In this document: positions 53,303 to 62,708 of the stretch, one piece after another | Numbering within the stretch: position 1 is the first letter of the stretch | How the letters are laid out: each line of letters begins with the position of its first letter | Source of the DNA: Halodesulfovibrio sp. | GTDB taxonomy: Bacteria; Desulfobacterota; Desulfovibrionia; Desulfovibrionales; Desulfovibrionaceae | Reading direction: 5' to 3' | NCBI RefSeq assembly: GCF_025210605.1 | Contig: NZ_JAOARI010000031.1 | Span: 62,001-126,000, forward strand | Length of the DNA: 64,000 nucleotides | The notes under the pieces: generated by a model | Told to the model about the DNA's origin: nothing | Database searches by the model: none | The model's input: only the letters and a program-made list of their open reading frames with translations | Program-made: the position numbers and the translations under genes

Positions 53303-53871
53303 TGCAAAGCCTCCTCAGTGCACAGTGCATGCATAGTCTTATCCCAAGGGTCAGTTGTTAGCGCTGGGACTATCTGAAAAGAATAAGCCAATCCAACAAA
53401 GGTTGCATGATTAAAAGCTGCCCTGCTCAGCATTCTATCATAGTATCCGCCGCCGAAGCCAAGTCTGTTTCCTGTGGCATCGAATGCTACGCCGGGAACA
53501 ATAACAAGGGAAGGCGAAAATTCAGGGTCATCATAATCGACCACAGTACAGTGAGCGCGGGGTTCAAGTATGCCATATGTTCCCTTTTCCAGCTCGTGCT
53601 CGCCCTTGCAATGCACAAGGGACATTTGCCCGTTAGTGTCGTCGCAGCGGGGGAGAAGAAGCTTTCTGCCGGAAGCCCATATGTCATTCAGGAGTAAATC
53701 TGTTCGTAACTCGTTGCGTATTGGCGAATAAATGATGACTTGCTGTGACTGTTTCCAGATGTTGTCAGCCATAAGGTTTTGTTGCGCCAGAATGGATGCC
53801 TCCTGAACAAAAATTGCATCAAGATTTTGTCGTTCGGTAAGGAGCTTTTTGCGTAATTCTGCTTTTGTCAC
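53293..53871 (-). CDS. 5-formyltetrahydrofolate cyclo-ligase
   Basis: Converts 5-formyl-THF to methenyl-THF with ATP. The 192-residue protein has Arg-Asn-Glu-Leu-Arg-Thr-Asp near 53, Val-Pro-Gly-Val-Ala-Phe-Asp near 126 and the signature Gly-Phe-Gly-Gly-Gly-Tyr-Tyr-Asp-Arg near 138. It heads a folate operon with pabABC. The family symbol varies (ygfA, fau, MTHFS). Confidence 0.93.
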   Translation of the reverse strand: MTKAELRKKLLTERQNLDAIFVQEASILAQQNLMADNIWKQSQQVIIYSPIRNELRTDLLLNDIWASGRKLLLPRCDDTNGQMSLVHCKGEHELEKGTYGILEPRAHCTVVDYDDPEFSPSLVIVPGVAFDATGNRLGFGGGYYDRMLSRAAFNHATFVGLAYSFQIVPALTTDPWDKTMHALCTEEALQWL

Positions 53872-54077
53872 AATTTCTCCTGAATAAAGCTGGGTAGAAT
53901 GGCATGAGATGTGAGTATATGTTCAATCTTGCGTAGCATGTGTAGTATGCATGCTCAACACTTTTACTGCACTGACTGAAGAAAAACAGGCATCAACGGT
54001 TGCAAATGATTGCTTTTGAGTCAACTATGTGGGGCGGGAAAAAATTTCATAAACTCTTGCAGGTTACGGAGTGTATA

Positions 54078-54743
54078 ATGAGTGATTTTTGGATTTGTAT
54101 TGGTGATATTCATGATGAAGTTGCACGCCTTACCGATATTCCGGAACTTGCGCAGGCAAGCGGTGTTATTATTAGTGGTGACTTAACCATGGCGAAAGGC
54201 GCGCCAGCTGCGCGTCGTGTTATTGACGCAGTAGCGGCGATTAACCCTGTTATCTATGCTCAGATCGGCAATATGGACAAACCGGAAGTAACGGAGTTCT
54301 TGCAGGAGCTGGGCTGTAATATTCATAGGACAGTTGCAGAGTTAACGCCTTCTGTAGGTGTCATGGGCGTTGGCACTTCTGGTATTACGCCATTTAATAC
54401 GCCTTCTGAAACACCGGATGAAACACTCGGTGCATGGCTGGATGAGACCTACGCGCAGGCATCGCAGTATGATGCGACAGTTGTTGTCGTACATGATCCG
54501 CCGTTCGGAACAAAGTGTGATGACTTGGGGAACGGCGTACATGTAGGCAGTAAGGCAGTGCGTGCGTTTATTGAGAAAGAACAGCCACCGTTAGTGTTAT
54601 GTGGACATATTCACGAGGCGCGATCCGCTGATACCATTGGTGCAACTACTGTAATCAATACAGGAATGCTCTCTGCTGGTGGGTATGCAAAGATTACTAT
54701 TGAAGGCGCTGCCGTGCAGGCGGAGCTGTGTATACTGGAATAG
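54078..54743 (+). CDS. Metallophosphoesterase, YfcE-like
   Basis: Calcineurin-like phosphoesterase of 221 residues. Metal ligands: Gly-Asp-Ile-His-Asp near residue 9, Gly-Asp-Leu near 40, Gly-Asn-Met-Asp near 74 and Cys-Gly-His-Ile-His at about 180. I start at 54078 behind ACGGAG, since the preceding 26 codons are not conserved. The substrate is unknown. Confidence 0.88.
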   Translation: MSDFWICIGDIHDEVARLTDIPELAQASGVIISGDLTMAKGAPAARRVIDAVAAINPVIYAQIGNMDKPEVTEFLQELGCNIHRTVAELTPSVGVMGVGTSGITPFNTPSETPDETLGAWLDETYAQASQYDATVVVVHDPPFGTKCDDLGNGVHVGSKAVRAFIEKEQPPLVLCGHIHEARSADTIGATTVINTGMLSAGGYAKITIEGAAVQAELCILE

Positions 54744-54874
54744 CGGTCTGACGGTACGTTGTTCTGCTTTTTTATATAGTCCATTTCATGGCAAATTATA
54801 CATAAGATAAGTATGTTATGTAATAAACTAAAGTGCACCTGCTTTTTGTATTAGTTTTTTTTAGAAAAAAAATA

Positions 54875-54901
54875 TTGACAGTTGTGCTCAGGACGTATAG
54901 T
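54875..54901 (+). promoter_or_regulatory. Candidate promoter of the initiator tRNA
   Basis: TTGACA at 54875-54880 is followed by TATAGT (54896-54901) after 15 bases, or TAGTTA (54898-54903) after 17. The tRNA starts about 60 bases downstream. Confidence 0.55.
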
Positions 54902-54962
54902 TATGTCCACCTCGAGAGGGAATTGCTTTCAGAGCAAGAACCGCATCGTAAACAAGCTATGA

Positions 54963-55039
54963 CGCGGGGTGGAGCAGCTCGGTAGCTCGTCGGGCTCATA
55001 ACCCGAAGGCCGTAGGTTCAAATCCTGCCCCCGCTACCA
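54963..55039 (+). tRNA. Initiator tRNA-fMet(CAT)
   Basis: The 77-base tRNA has acceptor CGCGGGG, anticodon CAT within the three G-C pairs typical of initiator tRNAs (GGG/CCC in the anticodon stem), and an encoded CCA. Position 1 is C and position 72 is T, an unpaired end that marks an initiator; the common form is C1-A72. Confidence 0.95.
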
Positions 55040-55045
55040 ATATTT

Positions 55046-55073
55046 AACCCCCCTGCATTGCAGGGGGGTTATT
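55046..55073 (+). terminator. Hairpin after tRNA-fMet
   Basis: AACCCCCCTGCA (55046-55057) pairs with TGCAGGGGGGTT (55059-55070). The T-run is poor (TTATT), so read-through into infA is possible. Confidence 0.7.
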
Positions 55074-55112
55074 GTGTTATGTACTCCCGGCGTTAAATAA
55101 AGGAGATCGCAG

Positions 55113-55331
55113 ATGGCAAAAGAAGAAGCCATTCAAGTAAACGGTGAAGTTATGGAAGCGTTGCCTAACGCAATGTTCCTCGTTCGCCTCGAAAACGGTC
55201 ATGAATGTCTCGCACACATCTCCGGTAAAATGCGTAAATTCCGTATTCGCGTACTTCCAGGAGATACAGTTACTGTAGAACTTTCACCTTATGATCTTAC
55301 TCGTGGTCGCATTACTTTCCGTCCACGTTAG
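55113..55331 (+). CDS. infA: Translation initiation factor IF-1
   Basis: Binds the ribosomal A site during initiation. At 72 residues it is the normal length, with an OB fold and Met-Ala-Lys-Glu-Glu-Ala at the start, Gly-Glu-Val-Met-Glu-Ala-Leu-Pro and Gly-Arg-Ile-Thr-Phe-Arg at the end. AAAGGAG lies upstream. It lies directly after the initiator tRNA, so both initiation components may share control. Confidence 0.97.
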   Translation: MAKEEAIQVNGEVMEALPNAMFLVRLENGHECLAHISGKMRKFRIRVLPGDTVTVELSPYDLTRGRITFRPR

Positions 55332-55372
55332 GTTCGATATATAAGGCGTTCGTTTGTTCAAGCGTAACGAAT

Positions 55373-55408
55373 AAAGCCCGCTCTGAAATTTTTCAGAGCG
55401 GGCTTTGT
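55373..55408. terminator. Bidirectional terminator, infA / dpp operon
   Basis: AAAGCCCGCTCTGAAA (55373-55388) pairs with TTTCAGAGCGGGCTTT (55391-55406). Confidence 0.9.
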
Positions 55409-55430
55409 TATTGTGTATTGTGTGCTGGAA

Positions 55431-56459
55431 TTATGATGGAATGTGCGTTGCACGACCTTCCTGAACAGCATGACAAGCACAGATTGTACCATTATCAAGT
55501 GTCATTGCGTGTGGCACTTCATTAACACAGCGTTGGTTTGCAAGGCGACAACGACCATGGAAAACACAACCGGTAGGCAGGCTGATCGGGGTCGGTACAT
55601 CACCGGTAAGTTTGATGTGTGAAAAGCCTTTTTTGCCCATGCGAGGAATCGCGGACAACAATGCTTTTGTGTATGGATGCTGCGGGTTGGAAAATAACTC
55701 TTTGGCATCTGCAAGTTCACACAATGAACCTAAGTACATAACTGCTACTCTGTTGGAGATATGCTCAACAACAGATAAGTCGTGACTGATGAAGAGGTAT
55801 GTCAGGTTCCGGTCACGCTGTAAGTCCATCATCAGGTTAAGCACCTGAGCCTGAATGGATACGTCAAGCGCAGAGATTGGCTCGTCAGCAACGATGAATT
55901 CTGGCTCAAGAACAAGTGCTCGGGCAATGGAGATTCGCTGGCGCTGACCGCCGGAGAATTCGTGCGGGTAGCGTTCGCCCCAAACAGGGTTGATGCCTAC
56001 CTGCTCCATTACGTCTGCAACACGCTGTTTAACATCAGCGTCGCTGTATTCCGGAAAATGGAAACGTACAGGTTCTTCAAGAATCTGAGAAACTTTCATA
56101 CGCGGGTTTAATGACGCGTACGGGTCCTGAAAGATCATCTGTGCTGCTGTGCGGAACTCCTTACGCTCTGCACCGGACTTGTTGTCCACACGCTCGCCAC
56201 GGTAATAAACCTGTCCGCCTGTCGGTTCGTATAAACCGATGACGGTACGTGCGAGTGTGGACTTACCACAGCCTGACTCACCTACTACAGAAAGGGTTTC
56301 GCCTTTCTGAATTTCAAAGCTCACATCGTTTACAGCATGAACAACTGTTTTTTTGCGTGTAAGCTTGCCTCCTTCGAACCCAAGCTGGTCAAGAAAGCCG
56401 CCGGAAATATCGAAGTGTTTTACCAGATTTTTAATTTTAAGAAGAGGTGTATTACTCAT
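55431..56459 (-). CDS. Dipeptide/oligopeptide ABC transporter ATP-binding protein (DppF/OppF type)
   Basis: One of two ATPases of the peptide importer. The 342-residue protein has Gly-Glu-Ser-Gly-Cys-Gly-Lys-Ser-Thr (Walker A), Leu-Ser-like Phe-Ser-Gly-Gly-Gln-Arg-Gln-Arg (signature) and Ala-Asp-Glu-Pro (Walker B), and the C-terminal oligo_HPY region with Cys-Val-Phe-His-Gly-Arg-Cys and two more Cys, which in the family can bind a [4Fe-4S] cluster. It is the last gene of the five-gene operon. Confidence 0.92.
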   Translation of the reverse strand: MSNTPLLKIKNLVKHFDISGGFLDQLGFEGGKLTRKKTVVHAVNDVSFEIQKGETLSVVGESGCGKSTLARTVIGLYEPTGGQVYYRGERVDNKSGAERKEFRTAAQMIFQDPYASLNPRMKVSQILEEPVRFHFPEYSDADVKQRVADVMEQVGINPVWGERYPHEFSGGQRQRISIARALVLEPEFIVADEPISALDVSIQAQVLNLMMDLQRDRNLTYLFISHDLSVVEHISNRVAVMYLGSLCELADAKELFSNPQHPYTKALLSAIPRMGKKGFSHIKLTGDVPTPISLPTGCVFHGRCRLANQRCVNEVPHAMTLDNGTICACHAVQEGRATHIPS

Positions 56460-56462
56460 CGC

Positions 56463-57422
56463 CTACTCCACAACATGACAGGCAGCGAACACGCCGGATT
56501 TTTTACGTTCGAGCTCCGGCACCACTTCAAAACAGATGTCTTTACAGTAGTCGCAACGGTTGTTGAATGCGCAGCCTTTAGGAATATTAGTAAGGCTAGG
56601 CATAGAGCCGCGAATCTGGTTAAGACGATCACCTTCGGCGCCGTCCGGTAATGCTGCAATAAGTCCCTGTGTGTATGGGTGGGTAGGAGTTGCACAGACA
56701 GTGTCTGTTGAACCCATCTCAACAATACGACCAGCGTACATAACAGCAATTTTTTCTGTAACCTGAGAAACAACACCAAGATCGTGTGTGATAAGGATAA
56801 GCCCCATGTTGTCCTTCTCGCACAGCTCGAGAAGCAGATCCATGATCTCAGCCTGAATGGTTACATCAAGTGCCGTTGTAGGCTCATCAGCAATGATGAG
56901 TGCAGGGTCTGTCAGCAAAGCAATAGCAATAACAATACGCTGACGCATACCACCGGAAAATTCATGCGGGTACTGTTTGAGGCGTTTTTCCGGTGAAGGA
57001 ATGTACACCTTGCGCAGTTTTTCCAGAGCGATTTTCTCAGCTTCTTTTTTAGACACTTTGCTGTGCGCAAGCACAGTCTCAATCATCTGTTGACCAATGG
57101 TCAAAACAGGGTTGAGCGTCATCATTGGGTCCTGAAAGATCATGGAAATGCGATTGCCGCGAATAGTACGCAGCTGCTTGTTATCAAGCTTCGCTAAATC
57201 CTGACCCTCGAACATTACAGAACCACTGGCGATAAAGCCCGGTTTTGAAATCTGGTTGATGACAGAGAAGCCGGTAACAGATTTGCCTGCGCCGGATTCG
57301 CCTACAAGACCGAGGCGTTCGCCTTTATCTACAGAAAACGAAACATTATTTACAGCCGTAAGCGCAATGTCGCGCATACGGAACTGAACTACTATGTCTT
57401 TTACATCTAAAAGGTGTTCCAT
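56463..57422 (-). CDS. Dipeptide/oligopeptide ABC transporter ATP-binding protein (DppD/OppD type)
   Basis: The second ATPase, 319 residues. Gly-Glu-Ser-Gly-Ala-Gly-Lys-Ser (Walker A), Phe-Ser-Gly-Gly-Met-Arg-Gln-Arg (signature), Ala-Asp-Glu-Pro-Thr-Thr-Ala-Leu-Asp (Walker B), and a C-terminal region with Cys-Ala-Phe-Asn-Asn-Arg-Cys and Cys-His-Val. It lies 3 bases before the DppF gene. dppC ends 6 bases ahead. Confidence 0.92.
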   Translation of the reverse strand: MEHLLDVKDIVVQFRMRDIALTAVNNVSFSVDKGERLGLVGESGAGKSVTGFSVINQISKPGFIASGSVMFEGQDLAKLDNKQLRTIRGNRISMIFQDPMMTLNPVLTIGQQMIETVLAHSKVSKKEAEKIALEKLRKVYIPSPEKRLKQYPHEFSGGMRQRIVIAIALLTDPALIIADEPTTALDVTIQAEIMDLLLELCEKDNMGLILITHDLGVVSQVTEKIAVMYAGRIVEMGSTDTVCATPTHPYTQGLIAALPDGAEGDRLNQIRGSMPSLTNIPKGCAFNNRCDYCKDICFEVVPELERKKSGVFAACHVVE

Positions 57423-57428
57423 TGTTCC

Positions 57429-58340
57429 TTAGTCCTTATACAGTTTTGGATTCAGGAAGTCCCTGAGCCAGTCACCGAGCAAGTTGATGGATAATACCAG
57501 CAGTACGAGAACGAGTCCCGGGAACAGGGTGATCCACCAGCTGCCACTCATAAAGTAGGCAAAGCCGGATTTAATAAGAGAACCGAGTGAAGGCTGGTTA
57601 ACAGGCATACCAAGCCCGAGGAAAGAAAGTGCAGCTTCACTCATTACAGCGTTAGCAACCTGAACTGTAGAAATAACCAGAACAGGAGTCAGGGTGTTAG
57701 GAAGAATATGACGGAACATAATACGCATTGGGCGAAGTCCGATAACGCGTGCTGCTTCAACGTATTCTTTCTTTTTCTCTGCAAGTACGGAGGCGCGTAC
57801 AGTACGTGCGTACTGTGGCCATTCAGAGAACCCGATAACAAAAATAAGGAATGGAACAGCAACATCTGCATAGCGTGAAACACCCAGTGCTGCCTGCAAA
57901 ATTGCACCAAAGAAGATTGCAACCATGTATGATGAGAAGGAAAGCTGCACATCAGCAACACGCATCAGGAAGGTGTCTACTCGACCGCCCTTGTAACCTG
58001 CTGTTAAGCCGATGATGATTCCCAGAAAAGACTGCAATGCAACCGCACCAAGACCAATGAGGAGTGAAATGCGGGTTCCGTATAAAATTGTAGACCAGAT
58101 GTCGCGTCCCTGTGCATCTGTACCTAACCAGAAGGAATCAAGTCCTTCCGGTGTCCACATAGGCGGTGTTTCAGCATCCATCAAATCGATAGTTGCACCG
58201 TCGTACGGGTTTTGTGTTGCAAGCACTGGCGCAAGAATCGCCATTAAAAGCAGAATAACTAAAATAATGAAACTGCCGACCGCAACAGGGTCACGGCGGA
58301 AGCTATACCAAAAGTAGGTATCTTTAAATTTTTGCCACAT
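57429..58340 (-). CDS. Dipeptide/oligopeptide ABC permease (DppC type)
   Basis: Inner-membrane permease of 303 residues with a long N-terminal helix, a periplasmic loop and five further helices. The cytoplasmic EAA loop (Glu-Ala-Ala-Arg-Val-Ile-Gly-Leu near 205) contacts the ATPases. It is 3 bases from dppB and 6 bases from dppD. Confidence 0.93.
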   Translation of the reverse strand: MWQKFKDTYFWYSFRRDPVAVGSFIILVILLLMAILAPVLATQNPYDGATIDLMDAETPPMWTPEGLDSFWLGTDAQGRDIWSTILYGTRISLLIGLGAVALQSFLGIIIGLTAGYKGGRVDTFLMRVADVQLSFSSYMVAIFFGAILQAALGVSRYADVAVPFLIFVIGFSEWPQYARTVRASVLAEKKKEYVEAARVIGLRPMRIMFRHILPNTLTPVLVISTVQVANAVMSEAALSFLGLGMPVNQPSLGSLIKSGFAYFMSGSWWITLFPGLVLVLLVLSINLLGDWLRDFLNPKLYKD

Positions 58341-58343
58341 GGA

Positions 58344-59321
58344 TTACTTCCTCCCCGAAACACGAACCATTGGGTTAACCAGTCCGTAAATAATATCCAC
58401 AACGGTGTTCACGATTACAAAAAGAACACCAACGAAAACAAGGTATGCAACGAGCAAAGCGGTGTCGGAGCGTTCTACAGCTTCAATGAACATGAAGCCC
58501 ATACCCTGCCACTGGAATACTGTTTCAGTGAGGATTGTGTACGCAATCATAATACCAAGCTGTACGCCACCCACTGTAATAACAGGAAGAAGGGTGTTTT
58601 TAAATGCATGCACCATCAGAACGCGGGTCGGGTTAAGACCTTTTGCGTGGGCAAATTTAACGTACTCTGTTTGCAACACTTCAACCATTTCCGCTCTGAT
58701 AAGGCGGATAAAAAGTGGGAGCATAATGGAAGAAAGCGCAATAGTAGGAAGGATAAGGTGTTTAAGAGCCTTCCAGCTTAAAAAGTTACTTTCCCATCCC
58801 GGGAACAGGGCTTCCGTTGGGCCTCGACCATAGGAAGGAAGCCAGTGCAGCTCTACCGCAAAGACGTAGATGAGTAAGAGTGCGGTAAGGAAAACAGGAA
58901 TAGAAACACCAACGATACTGGCTCCCATAAATAAACGGGCAAGCCACGAACGTGGTTTAACAGCTGCATAAATACCGATAGGCACGGAAAGAACAATAAT
59001 GACGATGGCACTTGCTATAACAAGTTCCAGAGTCGCAGGAGCCTTTTTTAAAATTACCTCAGTAGCTGGTTTGCGGTAAAAGAAGGAACGACCAAGATCG
59101 CCGTGCGCAGCTTTTTTTACAAATCGTACCCACTGAACCACAACTGGGTCATTGAGACCCAGCTGGTCGCGAATTGCTTCACGCTCAGCAGCGGAAACGT
59201 TAATTCCGACCATCTCACGAACTGGATCACCGAACGAATATTTAATACCGAACCCGATGATGGATATGACAAACATGACGATTAACGCCTGCGTCACTCT
59301 TCGAACAATAAAAGCAAACAT
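58344..59321 (-). CDS. Dipeptide/oligopeptide ABC permease (DppB type)
   Basis: The other permease, 325 residues. Six membrane helices and the EAA-type loop (Val-Lys-Phe-Ala-His-Ala-Lys-Gly-Leu near 230). The N-terminus, with the Phe-Gly-Asp-Pro pattern, is typical of DppB/OppB. A gap of about 170 bases with a hairpin separates it from dppA. Confidence 0.93.
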   Translation of the reverse strand: MFAFIVRRVTQALIVMFVISIIGFGIKYSFGDPVREMVGINVSAAEREAIRDQLGLNDPVVVQWVRFVKKAAHGDLGRSFFYRKPATEVILKKAPATLELVIASAIVIIVLSVPIGIYAAVKPRSWLARLFMGASIVGVSIPVFLTALLLIYVFAVELHWLPSYGRGPTEALFPGWESNFLSWKALKHLILPTIALSSIMLPLFIRLIRAEMVEVLQTEYVKFAHAKGLNPTRVLMVHAFKNTLLPVITVGGVQLGIMIAYTILTETVFQWQGMGFMFIEAVERSDTALLVAYLVFVGVLFVIVNTVVDIIYGLVNPMVRVSGRK

Positions 59322-59463
59322 ATGGGGTGTTAGGGGTTAAAGGTGAATTAATTCCCAGTATCTTAAAACCGAAGAGAACCGGCACAAAGGTCGGTTCAAT
59401 GGTTCCGCGCTGTGAGCGGAGAACTGAGCAGACAGGCAGTTGCCTGTTTGTCTCCATCATTAA

Positions 59464-59487
59464 AGGGGGCGGCAAAAGCCGCCCCTG
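59464..59487 (-). other. Stem-loop between dppA and dppB
   Basis: GGGGCGGC (59466-59473) pairs with GCCGCCCC (59478-59485) around AAAA. No T-run follows on either strand. A hairpin at this place can stabilise the dppA mRNA and lower permease expression, as in other binding-protein operons; that is inference. Confidence 0.6.
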
Positions 59488-59494
59488 ATATATG

Positions 59495-61045
59495 CTAGTT
59501 CATTACGAGATCGCCAAAGTAAGGAAGGTTCATTACGTTGAGGATATCGTGAGCATTTTTGAGCTGCTTGCTGCCAGCCCATGACAGATCCTGCCAGTGA
59601 AGTGGTACAAATACCGCTTCCGCATTGAGAATACGTTCAATTTCCTGAAGCTGTGCTTTACGCTTTTCTACGTTAGTTTCGGAGTTAGCGAGTTTAACAA
59701 GTTCATCAACTTTAGGGTTGCAGTATTCGTTAGCGTTGTAGTGACCAGCGCCTGTCTCTTTGTTCGGACATACAGCAAGGTACTCTGTAAAGTTAGCAGA
59801 GTCTTCTGTATCAGAATGCCAACCGATCATTTGGATATCAGCGGCACGAGCGTCGAACTGATCCCAGTACTGAGCTTTAGGCATAGTTTTGAGGTTAACT
59901 TTGATGCCGATGCGAGCCATCATGGAAACGAATGCCTGAGCAATCTGCTCATCTTTAACGTAACGGTTGTTAGGAGCAATCATAGTTGCTTCAAAACCAT
60001 TAGGGTAGCCAGCTTCTTTCATGAGAGCTTTTGCTTTTTTAAGATCGTAGCGAGGCTGAAGGTCTTCCACATAGCTCTGGAATCCTTTAGGACCCTGTTG
60101 AGCAGCAGCAGTGCCACGGCCTTTAAGGATTTTTTTAACGATACCTACGTTGTTGGTAGCGTATACGATTGCCTGACGAACTTTTGTGTTTGCAAAGGCA
60201 GGGTTACTTTTCTGGTTCAACTGAAGCATGATGATACGTGTACCAGGCATGGTGATGAGGTCTACGTTTTCAGCAGCATCAAGACGGTCATAGTCCTGTG
60301 GAGGTACAGGCATGATGAAATCTACGTCGCCGGAAAGAATGGAAGCAACACGGGTAGCTTCGTTTTTAATAGGACGCATGTCGATTTCAGTGATGTTGCC
60401 ATGCTCTGCCCAGTAATTAGGGTTAGCCTTAAAGACCATTTTTACACCCTGCTCACGTTCTGCAACGGTGAATGGGCCAGTACCGGAAGCATTGTCGTTT
60501 GCAAAAGAAGGTACTGATTTACCGATGAAATCTTTATCCTGACCATTTTCATCTTTGCCGGTGTAGAACTTGGAGTCCAGTGGGAAGATGTATGTAGCCA
60601 TGTTGATAAGAAGCGGGTAAGGAACTTTAGTTTTGATGTCTACTGTGTAATCATCAACAACTACAGCAGGTTCAAACTTTTCAAAAAGTCCTCTGTAGTC
60701 GACGGATTTTTTGAGGCGGTCAAGAGTCCATGCAACGTCTTTTGCAGTAAAGTCGTTACCGGAGTGGAATTTTACACCTTTACGGAGGTAAAAACGCATT
60801 GTTTTATCATCAATGCGCTCCCACTTGGTAGCAAGGCGAGGGTCAAAGCCCATATCTTTATTCCAACGTACGAGTGGATCGAATACTAAATGCGAGTACT
60901 GAACCATGCCGCCGGAAAGCTGTACATGCGGGTCAAGTGATACTGGGTCAGCGTCCAAAGCTAAGCGCAGAGTCTTAGCGGAAGCAGGAATTGCTGCAAG
61001 TGCTAATACAGCAGCAAGAGCAAGTACTGTTAACAAACGTTTCAT
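59495..61045 (-). CDS. Periplasmic peptide-binding protein (DppA/OppA type)
   Basis: SBP family 5 protein that captures the substrate. The 516-residue protein has a signal peptide ending Pro-Ala-Ser-Ala and then Leu-Arg-Leu-Ala-Leu-Asp-Ala-Asp-Pro, with the family segment Tyr-Leu-Arg-Lys-Gly-Val-Lys-Phe-His near residue 86. It is the first gene of the operon. Dipeptide, oligopeptide or nickel chelate cannot be distinguished by sequence reading alone; a dipeptide or short peptide is most usual. Confidence 0.92.
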   Translation of the reverse strand: MKRLLTVLALAAVLALAAIPASAKTLRLALDADPVSLDPHVQLSGGMVQYSHLVFDPLVRWNKDMGFDPRLATKWERIDDKTMRFYLRKGVKFHSGNDFTAKDVAWTLDRLKKSVDYRGLFEKFEPAVVVDDYTVDIKTKVPYPLLINMATYIFPLDSKFYTGKDENGQDKDFIGKSVPSFANDNASGTGPFTVAEREQGVKMVFKANPNYWAEHGNITEIDMRPIKNEATRVASILSGDVDFIMPVPPQDYDRLDAAENVDLITMPGTRIIMLQLNQKSNPAFANTKVRQAIVYATNNVGIVKKILKGRGTAAAQQGPKGFQSYVEDLQPRYDLKKAKALMKEAGYPNGFEATMIAPNNRYVKDEQIAQAFVSMMARIGIKVNLKTMPKAQYWDQFDARAADIQMIGWHSDTEDSANFTEYLAVCPNKETGAGHYNANEYCNPKVDELVKLANSETNVEKRKAQLQEIERILNAEAVFVPLHWQDLSWAGSKQLKNAHDILNVMNLPYFGDLVMN

Positions 61046-62105
61046 CCGAAACCTCCAAAACTAGAAATACTTCTAATGACAACCTAAAACAAATAGAGAC
61101 CACAAAATTGTTTAAAATGACATTCCATGCGGAGTTGCACTGTAAACAATATATAAAGCTCGAAATAAAAACCTTTCAGACCTTTTTAAGTCAAGCTTTT
61201 TTGCGATAGATGAACCTATTGCCGTTGCAGCCCCGAAAGTACGGGGTAGTACCCCTTTGAAATACGAAAAAAAGTGCTACAACGGTTTGTTCTTATAAAA
61301 CAGCAAGTAAGGATTGTTATAACGGTTGGGAATGGAATGTGGAAATGTTCCTATGTTTTTTATACCTGCAAGAACATTGCATTGAACGATGCTGAAATGT
61401 ATTTTTCATGGCGTCGATTTCAATATTTTCCATTTACGTAAACTGCTATGAAAATCAGGATAATAAGAAAAAGATAATTACCTGCCGTGGGCATTTTAGT
61501 ACAACAGATGTCGATAAATAACAACTTTTCTATACACTTTGCGCCATCACACTGTGATGAATGTAAATTATTTTTTGAGTGCTACTGCTATATTTGAGTG
61601 TCATACAGAAAAACAGCAATAAACTCAGTAAAAATGTCGAAAAAAGTGTCGCTGATGCTTCATCATAGGAAGCATAAACAAAATTTGCTGGTGGTTCTTT
61701 TTACGTAAAAGAACACGGAAAATCAGTACGATGAAAATGGTAGTTACTTAAAATGTGCCGGATAGTAAAAAACACTCATATCGTCGAAATTGGTGGTGCA
61801 AACTCGATAAAATGCGATTTTGTACAATTATGTAGAAAGCGCTTTGAGAGTACTGTTGGGCTGCCTAAGTGCCCGTGAGTCGAAAAAGATGGTACTATGT
61901 AAAATTTAGTGGTGGTATGCTATGTCTATCAGGTGGTTATGGTTGTGCGAACCCATAGATGGCGTGTTGCCTGCCTAATTAGGTGATTGTAACCCGCGCC
62001 GAAGCCTGCCTCTTGCGTGAAAGGTCGATCAACTGTATCAGACAGGCATAATACAATCTGAAATGCTCACATACTGTTTAGCGTGTTTGAGCAAGGAGAA
62101 TATAT
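61046..62105. other. Kilobase intergenic region, dppA / nitroreductase
   Basis: Gene-free. It holds several short inverted repeats: CATCACA-C-TGTGATG at 61544-61558, ATGCTTC / GAAGCAT near 61650-61672, and GTTCTTTT (61694-61701) / AAAAGAAC (61707-61714). A TTGACT hexamer on the minus strand (61189-61194) could be the -35 of the dpp operon. I find no riboswitch match in the G+C-richer 61960-62090 part. Base composition is A+T-rich for most of its length. Confidence 0.5.
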
Positions 62106-62708
62106 ATGCAATTTCCAGAACCAAGCATGGAAGGTCCGATTTCTGTTGAAACTGCACTGGCAAACCGTCGTAGTGTCCGTGAGTTTGCAGACGAGTCATT
62201 GACACCGGATTCTCTCGGGCAGCTTTTGTGGGCAACCTATGGTGTCAGCGAAGAAGGTCCATGGAATCGCCGCACTGTTCCATCTCCGGCAGCAATGTAC
62301 CCTATGGAATTGTACGTTGTGGCGGGTGATGTAGAAGGACTTGAAGCTGGAGTGTATCGGTACGATGCTCTCGGACATTCTCTTGAAGAAGTAGAAGAAG
62401 GCGACCTGCGCGAAGAAGTGGCGGAAGTCTGTATTGAACAGGACTGGATGGCAAAAGCACCCGCTATCTTAGTTATTACGGCAGCCTTTGATCGTATTTC
62501 ACAAAAATTTGGTGAGCGCGGTGTTGCCTACACCTTTTTCGAAGCTGGGCACATGGCGCAAAACTGCTATCTTCAAGCTGAGGCGCTGGGGCTTGGTGTG
62601 ACTGAAGTTGGAGCATTCAAAGAAGAACACCTGATGGATCTTCTTGAATTACCGCCAGAGCATAACCCGATGCTCGTTCTGCCTGTGGGCTGGAAAAGCT
62701 TCGAATAG
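62106..62708 (+). CDS. Nitroreductase-family (SagB/ThcOx-type) oxidoreductase
   Basis: FMN-dependent oxidoreductase of 200 residues. It begins with Leu-Ala-Asn-Arg-Arg-Ser-Val-Arg-Glu-Phe, continues Gln-Leu-Leu-Trp-Ala-Thr-Tyr-Gly, and has Pro-Ser-Pro-Ala-Ala-Met-Tyr-Pro and Glu-Ala-Gly-His-Met-Ala-Gln-Asn, which mark the SagB/ThcOx branch (peptide cyclodehydratase partners) rather than NfsB. No azole peptide cluster is nearby, so it probably acts alone. AAGGAG precedes the ATG. Confidence 0.9.
   Translation: MQFPEPSMEGPISVETALANRRSVREFADESLTPDSLGQLLWATYGVSEEGPWNRRTVPSPAAMYPMELYVVAGDVEGLEAGVYRYDALGHSLEEVEEGDLREEVAEVCIEQDWMAKAPAILVITAAFDRISQKFGERGVAYTFFEAGHMAQNCYLQAEALGLGVTEVGAFKEEHLMDLLELPPEHNPMLVLPVGWKSFE

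Noticed and set aside
53872..54077. 6S RNA next to the 5-formyl-THF cyclo-ligase gene, as found in many proteobacteria
   Set aside because: The gap is only about 200 bases and shows no long hairpin with a central bubble.
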